A stretch of DNA of 37,194 nt from Flavobacteriaceae bacterium (GTDB lineage: Bacteria > Bacteroidota > Bacteroidia > Flavobacteriales > Flavobacteriaceae): NCBI GenBank assembly GCA_023954685.1, contig JAGSHF010000006.1, positions 1 to 37,194 of the forward strand. Reading direction: 5' to 3'. Shown here in pieces: positions 24,805-32,358 of the stretch. Positions within the stretch are counted from its first letter, which is position 1. Every line of letters starts with the position of its first letter. The position numbers were made by a program, and so were the translations under genes. The notes under the pieces were generated by a model. The model was not told the origin of the DNA. It did no database searches and was given only the letters and a program-made list of their open reading frames with translations.

Positions 24805-25734
24805 TTAGTAGCCTCTTTTTAATGATACAACGTTTTGTAATGCTTCATTTTGTAAAAACAGATTATAATTTTCTGTAACCTGTTCAATGGCGGAGTCTAC
24901 CTTTGTCAAACTTGCTATATGTGGTGTCATTTGAATTTTTGGATGCTTCCAAAACAAATGGTCATTGGGTAATGGTTCTTCTGAAAAAACATCTAAGAAA
25001 GCGCCAGATAGCATAGATGCATCTAGTGCGTTGATTAAATCTGCATCAACGAGATGTTCTCCTCTACCAACATTAATAAGAAATGAATCTTTAGGTAATT
25101 TTTGAAAAGTAGTTGTATTTAAAATGCCTCTGGTTTTATCTGTTAACGGCAATAGATTAATTAAAAAATTAGAATTATTTAAAAATGTATCAAATTCATG
25201 TTGGTCATGATAGCTTTTAACATTTAGAATCTGTTTTTTAGAATGACTCCAACCTTTCACGTTAAATCCCATTTGAGCAAATTTTTCAGCTACAAAACCA
25301 CCAATTTTACCTAAGCCTAATATGGAAACGGTTGTATTATCAATTGTTTTATAATTATGCTGTTTCCAAGTAATTTCTTTTTGTTGTTTTAAATAAATTT
25401 TTGTGTTTTTTAATTCTGACAAAACAATGCTGAGTAGAAACTCCCACATATCGTTTGACAATTGTTTGTCAACGATACGCGTTATTACTGTGTTTTCGTT
25501 AATAGTTTGTGTGCTTGTAATGTGTTCAACAGAAGCGCCTACAGACTGGATGACTTTAACATTTGGAAAGTGCTCTAGCACCTTTTTTTTTGGTTTCCAA
25601 CATATCACAAAATCTACGGATTGCTTATTTTTCACATTTGGATATACTTCTATTGTTGTATTTGGTAATTTCTTCTTTAATACTTTTTCCCATGGAATAG
25701 GGTTTTTATTTTCAAAGATTAAAACAATGCTCAT
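24805..25734 (-). CDS. D-2-hydroxyacid dehydrogenase, GhrA-type glyoxylate/hydroxypyruvate reductase
   Basis: A 309-residue NAD(P)H-dependent reductase of 2-oxo acids. The nucleotide motif is VSILGLGKIGGFVAEKF near 132-148. The catalytic Arg lies in NVGRGEHLVDADL, the Glu in DVFSEEPLP and the His in MTPHIAS near the C-terminus, all as in GhrA. GWSHSKK after the second strand suggests NADPH preference, as in GhrA. It lies 61 bp upstream of the DHFR-like gene in the same direction; no shared pathway is evident. Confidence 0.88.
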   Translation of the reverse strand: MSIVLIFENKNPIPWEKVLKKKLPNTTIEVYPNVKNKQSVDFVICWKPKKKVLEHFPNVKVIQSVGASVEHITSTQTINENTVITRIVDKQLSNDMWEFLLSIVLSELKNTKIYLKQQKEITWKQHNYKTIDNTTVSILGLGKIGGFVAEKFAQMGFNVKGWSHSKKQILNVKSYHDQHEFDTFLNNSNFLINLLPLTDKTRGILNTTTFQKLPKDSFLINVGRGEHLVDADLINALDASMLSGAFLDVFSEEPLPNDHLFWKHPKIQMTPHIASLTKVDSAIEQVTENYNLFLQNEALQNVVSLKRGY

Positions 25735-25824
25735 GTTTTCGAATTTTTATACAATAGTATCAGTGCAATACTAAAATGTAAAATTGATTTTATCATTTTT
25801 AACGATATTGATCATTGAAAAGAT

Positions 25825-26070
25825 TTATTCACTATCCGGTAAAGCATTAAATTCATCACGCTTCTTTTTTATCCAGTTCTTCATCGCTTCAGAGTCTGGC
25901 GTTTCCATCAATACTCTCATTCTATTCATGGCTTCAAGATGTGCTTCATCTTTTTTTTGAAACATGTCCATCCCATGTTGTTTGCTCATTTCCGAAATGT
26001 CTTCAAAGGTATTGGCATTGAATTCTTTTTCACATGCGCCGCCTAATTGTCTGCAAGTCATTGTTTTCAT
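25825..26070 (-). CDS. DUF1059-family small protein
   Basis: 81 residues from the preferred start MKTMTCRQLGGACEKEF. The family motif is MTCRQLGGACE...F.A.TFEDI with two cysteines that could bind metal. A helical C-terminal extension (HLEAMNRMRVLMETPDSEAMKNWIKKKRDEF) follows. The function is unknown. The frame is open 21 codons further (to 26133), but that piece runs through the right core of the neighbouring inverted-repeat site and is lysine-rich non-family sequence. Confidence 0.82.
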   Translation of the reverse strand: MKTMTCRQLGGACEKEFNANTFEDISEMSKQHGMDMFQKKDEAHLEAMNRMRVLMETPDSEAMKNWIKKKRDEFNALPDSE

Positions 26071-26091
26071 TTTTCTAGTTTTTTTAAGTAT

Positions 26092-26223
26092 TGCCAATGT
26101 TTTTGTGTGTGGTTTGTGCGACTTAGCATTCAAAGAGTTTTGAGTCGTTGCAAATCAGTTGTTTAAATATATAAATATTAATTGAAGTAGCAGTGCAGTT
26201 TTTATTATATACAGTGTTGAGCT
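26092..26223 (-). repeat. Cassette-type inverted-repeat site 6, minus orientation
   Basis: Read on the minus strand: left core GCTCAACACTGTATATAAT (26223-26205) and right core CACACACAAAAACATTGGCA (about 26111-26092). A hairpin ACTCAAAACTCTTTGAATGC-like segment lies between. The site spans the gap between the DUF6090 gene and the DUF1059 gene. The central hairpin differs from the GAAAAT type. Confidence 0.7.
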
Positions 26224-26230
26224 TTCGTTA

Positions 26231-26941
26231 TTATATTTCTTTCTTTATTAAATTCTGTATTTTTTCGATTGTCCTAATCCCGCGAGTAATAATATGAATT
26301 CCGCCGCCAAAATTGTTACGATTAAGTTTTATAATATTATACACTTTTGAGGGATTTAATAGAATACTGTAATCTTTTAATTCTACAGATCTTTTAAATT
26401 CAAACTCCACTATTTCTTCTACTAAAATGGGTGTCCAATGTTGATTAAAAGCAAGTTCAACATCATTTATCGCCTTAATCATAAGTGAGGCTTCATCATC
26501 GTAATATGTACCTAATAAAAAGCGTAGTTCTTTGTTTGAAATTTTATCCAATCCATTGGAATTTAAAACTTCGTAGGCATTAGTTAGAGGTTGAAACCTG
26601 TCAAATTGTATTATTGCTCCGAGCCAAATCTTAATGCTATCTTCTGGTTTTTCAGATAATTCAGAATTTAAGATTTTATCCGAAGATGTAACGGCATTAT
26701 CAAAACTTATTAAAATTTTTTCTAAAGTGAGCTTATCCTTTTTAAGATTTAATTGAATTTGAGTAAGCATTTCTTTTTCAAATTCCTTATTTTTTGCATT
26801 CTCGTTTAGATTATTAATCTGCAAAGCAATTAAAATTCCAATAACAACAAGAATTATTTCGCCTAGTGCATATTTAAAATACATTCCATTTTTGTCTTTC
26901 TTCATAAGGTTGTAACGAATTTTTCTAAAGAATTTTATCAT
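26231..26941 (-). CDS. DUF6090-family membrane-anchored protein
   Basis: A 236-residue protein. It starts MIKFFRKIRYNLM, followed by YFKYALGEIILVVIGILIALQINNLNE (about 21-47), the single transmembrane helix and signature of the flavobacterial DUF6090 family. The rest is a helical soluble domain (QIQLNLKKDKLTLEKIL, GAIIQFDRFQPLTNAYEVLNSNGLD). The function of the family is unknown; members often occur in scattered single copies. It is followed 8 bp later by site 6. Confidence 0.85.
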   Translation of the reverse strand: MIKFFRKIRYNLMKKDKNGMYFKYALGEIILVVIGILIALQINNLNENAKNKEFEKEMLTQIQLNLKKDKLTLEKILISFDNAVTSSDKILNSELSEKPEDSIKIWLGAIIQFDRFQPLTNAYEVLNSNGLDKISNKELRFLLGTYYDDEASLMIKAINDVELAFNQHWTPILVEEIVEFEFKRSVELKDYSILLNPSKVYNIIKLNRNNFGGGIHIITRGIRTIEKIQNLIKKEI

Positions 26942-27086
26942 TGTGGGTGAGTTCGTAGTTTTAAAGATAATTAAATCCTAAATCCTGAGTTTTTGAAATA
27001 AAAAAAGTGATTAAGTGTCCAATTTAAGGCTTTTATATTAACCAAATAGTATGTGGTCTATTGAGATAATCGGATGTGTTTTAGTC

Positions 27087-27110
27087 GTTAATTACACACG
27101 TGGTTGTGCC
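27087..27110 (-). repeat. Isolated left core of a cassette-type site
   Basis: The minus strand reads GGCACAACCACGTGTGTAAT, the left-core pattern, just after the stop of the DoxX-like gene. No clear hairpin or right core follows in 26942-27086, so it may be a decayed copy. Confidence 0.4.
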
Positions 27111-27135
27111 TTGTTAATTTTAGCGATAAGTTTAA

Positions 27136-27708
27136 TTACCCTTTTCCATACCCAAACCAATTCACTAACAGCTGATTAATAGTAAAAAAGACAATACATA
27201 AGACTAGGACATAGGAAAACTTAACAAACTTTTCTTTTGCTGATGTTTTTGTAAGTGCATCAAAATGAGTTAGCGTTTTAATTATTTTTATAACCGTCTC
27301 TTTGTTAATCCATAAAATGATTAGTAGCATGATAAAATATATTATTGCACTAGCTAATGCACCATATTCATCAAGAAAGAAAATATCGAAAACAATGACA
27401 TTAACCATTATTGGAATTAGGATCAAGGTTCCAATTAGTTTAGTTCTATTAAAGAGCAGCAATAATGCTCCTATAAGTTCACCAATGCCTATAAATAGCA
27501 TATAGCCATATGAACGCCCCATAAAAACCCAAGCCAAATCAAAATCAGGAATTTTATTGATAGGCATTGTTTCTATTTCTGCGGGTATTAAGTCTGGCGT
27601 ATAGAACTGGGCGCCTAGTATTTTTCCTAACCCATAGAAGGCAATAAAAAAGAAGACGTATAAACGGCATACCATTTCAATGGTGTCTTTATAATTTATT
27701 TTTTTCAT
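27136..27708 (-). CDS. DoxX-like membrane protein
   Basis: A 190-residue protein with five hydrophobic helices. The middle part (GELIGALLLLFNRTKLIGTLILIPIMVNVIVFDIFF, about 76-111) has the DoxX-family pattern of a conserved Gly-Glu followed by a hydrophobic pair. Known DoxX proteins are either a thiosulfate:quinone oxidoreductase subunit or uncharacterised membrane proteins; the latter is more likely here. It is isolated in its direction. Confidence 0.7.
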   Translation of the reverse strand: MKKINYKDTIEMVCRLYVFFFIAFYGLGKILGAQFYTPDLIPAEIETMPINKIPDFDLAWVFMGRSYGYMLFIGIGELIGALLLLFNRTKLIGTLILIPIMVNVIVFDIFFLDEYGALASAIIYFIMLLIILWINKETVIKIIKTLTHFDALTKTSAKEKFVKFSYVLVLCIVFFTINQLLVNWFGYGKG

Positions 27709-27801
27709 TAATTATTTTTTGTCGATTTACATTAATGAGACTCTATTTCTTAATAAAATGTTACAGAAAATAGTATGATCTTTTTATTCATATAGGTGGT
27801 T

Positions 27802-28065
27802 TTAGGTGTTTAAATGCATCTTATAAAGTAAATCACTAGGTTTGAGGTTACCCGTTAGCCCTGATAATTCCCGTTCTACATTGAGTAAGATGATGTCGTA
27901 TTTATAATATTGGTCAGTGCCTTTATTGGCCGCTTTAGATTTATTTAAACCACTTATAACACCTTCCAAAAAAATGATATTCATCATAAGTCTAAACTGA
28001 TGCTCTTCTAATAGCGGTTGTCCATTTTCTTGGACTATGAATGAAAAATATTTTGTGTATTTCAT
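27802..28065 (-). CDS. Small protein of unknown function
   Basis: An 87-residue frame, MKYTKYFSFIVQENGQPLLE onward, with no signal peptide and no transmembrane helix. It is likely helical (HQFRLMMNIIFLEGVISGLNKSKAANKG, YDIILLNVERELSGL). I recognise no family. Codon use looks normal for the window and no larger frame overlaps it, so it is probably real. Confidence 0.6.
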   Translation of the reverse strand: MKYTKYFSFIVQENGQPLLEEHQFRLMMNIIFLEGVISGLNKSKAANKGTDQYYKYDIILLNVERELSGLTGNLKPSDLLYKMHLNT

Positions 28066-28226
28066 AATTAGTTAATACTTGCAAAGTTAGTTTAGAATTC
28101 ATTTAATGATTGCTTGAGTTTGTAGTAAAATTTTAGAAAACTATTGATTAAGTAAGCATAAAAAGTAGTAGGATAGATAGGCGATTTTTAAAGTGAGCAT
28201 ATACTTCATCGCTTAAAATTAGGCAC

Positions 28227-28258
28227 AAAAAAAAGCTCTAGAATTTCTAGAGCTTTTT
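28227..28258 (-). terminator. Terminator of the Ala/Glu-rich lipoprotein gene
   Basis: AAAAGCTCTAG (28231-28241) pairs with CTAGAGCTTTT (28247-28257). Read on the minus strand the stem is followed by eight T. It lies 20 bp after the stop at 28278, and the plus-strand T5 could make it work both ways. Confidence 0.9.
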
Positions 28259-28277
28259 AAATCAATAAATCGTATGC

Positions 28278-28697
28278 TTAGTTGTCGCCTTTTACCAACG
28301 CTGCAGTTTCCTTAGCGTCTTCAGTAGTTTTTTCAACTTCAGCAGCAGTTTCATTAGCTGTTTCTGTTGCACTTGCTGTTAAAGCTTCAAGCTTTGCTTT
28401 TGCTTCTTCAACAGCTTTATCAGCAGCTTCTTTTGCTTCTCCTACTGCATTCTTAGCTACTTCTTCAGCATCTATTAACGCTTGTTTAGCAGCATCGATA
28501 GCTTCTGTTGTAGCTTCACTTGCTTCATCCATTGTGTCAGCAGCTTCAGCTATAACTTCTTCTGTTTCTTCAACAACATTTTCTGTTGCTTCAGTAACGT
28601 CAGCTACTACTGCTTCAGCATTTTTATTGTCTTTACAAGATGTCAATGATACTGAAAGTGCAAGTACTAATACCGCGATTAAATTTACTTTTTTCAT
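28278..28697 (-). CDS. Ala/Glu-rich coiled lipoprotein
   Basis: 139 residues from the preferred start MKKVNLIAVLVLALSVSLTSCKD, a lipoprotein signal with the lipidated Cys at 21. The rest is almost wholly Ala, Glu, Lys, Thr and Asp in repeating helical units (EEAKAKLEALTASATETANE-type), predicted as one long amphipathic or coiled helix, acidic, with no fold-specific motif. It resembles LEA-like stress lipoproteins by composition only. The frame extends 19 codons upstream to 28754, but that part is not signal-like. A strong terminator follows. Confidence 0.8.
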   Translation of the reverse strand: MKKVNLIAVLVLALSVSLTSCKDNKNAEAVVADVTEATENVVEETEEVIAEAADTMDEASEATTEAIDAAKQALIDAEEVAKNAVGEAKEAADKAVEEAKAKLEALTASATETANETAAEVEKTTEDAKETAALVKGDN

Positions 28698-28822
28698 TTT
28701 AGTGTTTTTAGTGTTAATTAATATTGTACAAGTATGAACTTGCAAAAAAGCCACATTTTTTATAAATGTTGCACCTTATTTACGCGTGGTTTAATGATTT
28801 GGATGTTTTATCGATGAAATAC

Positions 28823-28854
28823 AAAAAGCCATTCAAATTAATGAATGACTTTTC
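28823..28854 (-). terminator. Terminator of the M14 peptidase pair
   Basis: On the minus strand GAAAAGTCATTCATTAATT begins a stem with TGAATGGC and a TTTTTG tail: outer AAAAG/CTTTT and inner CATTCA/TGAATG, one mismatch. It lies about 30 bp after the stop at 28885. Confidence 0.7.
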
Positions 28855-28884
28855 TTCACACAATAGAATAGTATGTAATATATT

Positions 28885-30627
28885 TTATTTTTTAGAATAG
28901 TTGGCCATGCCACCTTTTTCACTATCTACAGTAATGGTATTCCATGAAGAGCCTTTAATAATCCATCTTACCTTAGTTACATTATTTCCAGGGATGTTAG
29001 CAACTTTGATTTTTTCTGGAGTGTTAACCTGCTCTGTAGTGACTCCAAAATCTTCATTGTTTACCAACATGCCGCTAATAACTTTTGCTCCATTTATACT
29101 AATGTAATCTGGTCTTGAGATGTTGTATTTTAAATCCTGACTCGCGTGTGTAGGCATCATGCGATCATTATTAATATAGGCCGTAATCTCGGTAAGTCCG
29201 CCATTGAGCTTTTTTTCTTTTACATCACTTATTGTAAGCCGTGGCATATGATGCGCATGATAAAAAGTAAATGCCATATTACGATGAAGTTCTTCTTCTA
29301 GCATAAAACCAGGGGTTGCACGCCCAATGTTTTTTCTAAAACCACCAATTTCAATCTCGCCATATGTTGGGTGATCATATGGTTTCCATTCACTAAAAGC
29401 ATCGCCCATAAGCAAGTCTTTTTCAAACTTGTACATTTGATTTCGATCTCTTTCCTTGGTTTTGTAATAGGCAAATGAACTAAAAATTTCATTGGTAAAC
29501 GTATAGATACCCCTACCACCATAGAACCAATCTAATTCACCACCAAATACAGAATATAAATCTTTATACACTACCATATAGCGATATCCGGGCATCATTT
29601 CTTCACCTTTTTTACCAATGGCATCATAAATAGCAATATCTGCTCTATTGTAGGTAGATAAATCTTCTTCTGCTCCAGGGCCTCTTAAAATCATCCCTCC
29701 TGAATTATGATAACTTTGCGCTCCGGCTATGTTTGGATGACTTAATACAAAATCGGCAACGGCTCTTGTCTCTGGAGCTGAGAAGGGATATTTATAGGCG
29801 CCACGTTGTACATAATCTGGTTGCCATTTCCAACCCCAATCTCGATTTGGATCATAATACCCAGGACGATCTTCATTAACCAATCCATCGCCATCATTAT
29901 CGATGCCTTCTGAACCCAAAAATTCATAACGCTGTCCTGTTACAACATCGTCAGGCCCTATTTCTATCATCATTCTTGGGTCTTTTGGATCTACAATCAT
30001 ATTCCCATTAGGGTTTTTACGACGCATTCTAGTCACGGATCCGTCACCGTCTAAATCTTCTAAACCATCTTCATCAAACAATCCATCTCTATCATCGTCA
30101 AGCGCAATCATACCTGCCCTTGGGCTACTTCCGGTATTCGCTTCTTTCATATAATTGTTTCTAGCATCTGGATTGATAGTAGGTACGATATAAAAGACGC
30201 GTTCGTTTAACATGTCTGTAATATAATCTATGTCTTCAAAATTTTCGGTAAGGTACCAAGCGGTATATGTGCTAATTTCTCCTCCTTGAATTTCATTAGA
30301 ATGGATGTTTCCATCTATATAAAACCCAGGTTTCCTGTCGGCATCACCAACCTTATAATTGGTAATGGCTAACATCCAAATATCACGTCCTTCAGTAGAT
30401 TTTCCAATAGATTGACGTTTAACCAGGTTAGGATATGCATCAGCAATTTTTTTACTTAATGCCGCTAAACCTTCAGCCGTATAATATTTGTTAAAGGCGA
30501 TTTGAACTTTTGGGTTATGAGGTGAACCCGCAGCTCTAAATATATCTTCTTGTTTTTGTGCTTGTACAGCTAGTGGTAAAATCATCACTAGCATCAGTAA
30601 TTGAATTATTTGTCTTTGTAAGTTCAT
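28885..30627 (-). CDS. Secreted M14-family zinc carboxypeptidase
   Basis: A 580-residue protein. The signal peptide ends near 23 (LAVQAQ). The zinc site is intact: H109 and E112 in GNIHSNEIQG, H307 in QSYHNSGG; E380 in FTNEIF is the catalytic glutamate. An acidic Asp-rich insert at 177-255 (LDDDRDGLFDEDGLEDLDGDG, IDNDGDGLVNED) resembles calcium-binding type-3 repeats. A C-terminal beta domain follows (440-580). It acts in the periplasm or outside the cell on peptide C-termini; the substrate is unknown. It starts 4 bp after the related gene upstream, so the two form one operon. Confidence 0.9.
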   Translation of the reverse strand: MNLQRQIIQLLMLVMILPLAVQAQKQEDIFRAAGSPHNPKVQIAFNKYYTAEGLAALSKKIADAYPNLVKRQSIGKSTEGRDIWMLAITNYKVGDADRKPGFYIDGNIHSNEIQGGEISTYTAWYLTENFEDIDYITDMLNERVFYIVPTINPDARNNYMKEANTGSSPRAGMIALDDDRDGLFDEDGLEDLDGDGSVTRMRRKNPNGNMIVDPKDPRMMIEIGPDDVVTGQRYEFLGSEGIDNDGDGLVNEDRPGYYDPNRDWGWKWQPDYVQRGAYKYPFSAPETRAVADFVLSHPNIAGAQSYHNSGGMILRGPGAEEDLSTYNRADIAIYDAIGKKGEEMMPGYRYMVVYKDLYSVFGGELDWFYGGRGIYTFTNEIFSSFAYYKTKERDRNQMYKFEKDLLMGDAFSEWKPYDHPTYGEIEIGGFRKNIGRATPGFMLEEELHRNMAFTFYHAHHMPRLTISDVKEKKLNGGLTEITAYINNDRMMPTHASQDLKYNISRPDYISINGAKVISGMLVNNEDFGVTTEQVNTPEKIKVANIPGNNVTKVRWIIKGSSWNTITVDSEKGGMANYSKK

Positions 30628-30631
30628 AATG

Positions 30632-32257
30632 CTATTTTAATGTAATGGTTTTTGAATCTGTTCCAGTATGTGATGTTCCTGCTTTAAGCGTCACATTCCC
30701 GCTACCTTGAACCAGCCATGTGAATTGTTTAGAACTGTCACCATCAATGGCGTCTATAAGATCTATTTTTTTACCAGAAATCAACGTTTGATTCTTATTA
30801 AGTGAAAGTTCTATTTTTATTTTCCTCAACCAACGTGATCGTTTACCCATGTCCGTATGAGTTGGTAAAAATCCGTTGTTATGAACGTCCACGGTAATAC
30901 GTGTCAATTCGTTATTAACGCCTTCTATAGCAATATTTTCTATAGAAATATTAGGTTGTAATTTCGCGACCTCTAAAATGAAATCAGTATGTGTCTTACT
31001 AAGTTCTGCGACCTTATCATATGAAGGGTTTTGCATTACAAACGGAGAAATACCACCAACTTCAACGGTTTTATTAGGAAAATCTGGGTGATCAATTTTA
31101 GTCCAATCTACAAACACATTACTTAAATCGTTTTGATTGGCGAATTGCAAATAATTTGCTTTTACATTCTTATGAGCTTTAACTGTTGAATCCCCTTTAA
31201 ATTTTGCTGGCCACCATCCTGGTGTGCTTAGCGCAAGTCGTCCAAAATGGAAATAGGACCATTCAAAGAAACCACCACCTTTTGCCATTGCACTTGGCGC
31301 ATCTTTGGCAGTATTAATTTTATTATACTGTTTAGATACATACGCGTTCAGCTTAGCGTCATTTTTTAAAATACTAGTCACAACACGCTTTGATGCGCCT
31401 TCACGATTAAATTTTAACGGTGATGATAAATTGTTTTCAGGCCCGAGAGAAATTATAGCATATAAATTCCATTGTTGGTATAGAAAATCTAATAGTGCGC
31501 GGTGTTCTTTTTCAGAAACGGGATGCTCTCCAGCACCGGGTTTGAAGTACGGGAAATTAAAACTAAAGTTTTTATTAAACATAATTCCACCTGGCCCATC
31601 TTCATTATACTTCCCGTCTTTATCATTATCAATGCCTTCAGAAAAAACTTTATAGTTTCCAAGTTCGCCATCGGCAGCATCGGCTTTCACCATAATTCGG
31701 TCATCTTCTTTGGATTTTACATAATCTCCGGTAACGTCTTCCACACGAATTAATGTAATTAATCCGTCTTTGTTTAAATCTTCAAACGGATCTTCATCAA
31801 ATGCGCCATCACGATCGTCATCTGTTGATTTGGCATTGCCTTTATGTTCATATTTTAAATCTTTAAAATACTGTTCAGAGGCATTAGGACTCATATTTGG
31901 AAAGATATAGAATGTCGTATTTTCTAAAACTTCCGAGTGATTTTTAAGAATGTCTTCTGCCATAGTAATGGCCATTTCAGTACTTAAAAGAAGACTGCCG
32001 TCTATACCACCAACAATTGCAATTGCTGGATGATCTTGTGGGTCGCCTGAAGATAAGGTAAGTGCCCAAATATCATATCCTCCAACGGTTTTGGTTAGGG
32101 ATTGAAGTTTGGCTTCAGGGTGATTACTTTGTAAACGCTTAAGAGCATTCGTTTGTTCGTTAAAGTTCCTGTAATTAGACTGTCCAAAGGAAACTGCAGA
32201 ACAAAAGAACAGGAGTACCCAAAAGCTTTTGGGGATAAAGGAGTTGGTTTTAAACAT
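30632..32257 (-). CDS. M14 peptidase paralogue that has lost its zinc site
   Basis: A 541-residue protein, signal peptide ending near 26 (AVSFGQ). It aligns end to end with its neighbour: YDIWALTLSS, the Asp-rich insert (TDDDRDGAFDED, IDNDKDGKYNED) and a C-terminal beta domain. At the first zinc motif it reads GGIDGSLLLSTE instead of GNIHSNEIQGGE (His to Asp, Glu to Leu). At the second His it reads ISLGPENN, and the TNE glutamate segment is not recognisable. It should be a non-catalytic pseudopeptidase, perhaps a binding or scaffold partner of the active enzyme 4 bp downstream. Confidence 0.85.
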   Translation of the reverse strand: MFKTNSFIPKSFWVLLFFCSAVSFGQSNYRNFNEQTNALKRLQSNHPEAKLQSLTKTVGGYDIWALTLSSGDPQDHPAIAIVGGIDGSLLLSTEMAITMAEDILKNHSEVLENTTFYIFPNMSPNASEQYFKDLKYEHKGNAKSTDDDRDGAFDEDPFEDLNKDGLITLIRVEDVTGDYVKSKEDDRIMVKADAADGELGNYKVFSEGIDNDKDGKYNEDGPGGIMFNKNFSFNFPYFKPGAGEHPVSEKEHRALLDFLYQQWNLYAIISLGPENNLSSPLKFNREGASKRVVTSILKNDAKLNAYVSKQYNKINTAKDAPSAMAKGGGFFEWSYFHFGRLALSTPGWWPAKFKGDSTVKAHKNVKANYLQFANQNDLSNVFVDWTKIDHPDFPNKTVEVGGISPFVMQNPSYDKVAELSKTHTDFILEVAKLQPNISIENIAIEGVNNELTRITVDVHNNGFLPTHTDMGKRSRWLRKIKIELSLNKNQTLISGKKIDLIDAIDGDSSKQFTWLVQGSGNVTLKAGTSHTGTDSKTITLK

Positions 32258-32358
32258 GTGGTTAGTGAGTTTAATGAATAAATGCCAAGTTTATCTACAA
32301 AACCTAGCCTTAACAAACCTATTTGTTATTTAGATATTATCCAAAAAAAGCAATTGCT

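Noticed and set aside
28316-28326. Possible third copy of the tRNA-Leu 3' end (CGTCTTCAGTA, 11 bp)
   Set aside because: It lies inside the lipoprotein coding sequence in a GAA/GCT-type repeat context, is only 11 bp, and lacks the preceding bases; chance is the simpler explanation.
28282-28737. A 151-codon open frame on the plus strand opposite the Ala/Glu-rich lipoprotein
   Set aside because: It is the mirror of a GCT/GAA-biased gene: an Ala/Ser/Val low-complexity chain without signal or family features. The minus-strand lipoprotein has a signal peptide and a terminator.
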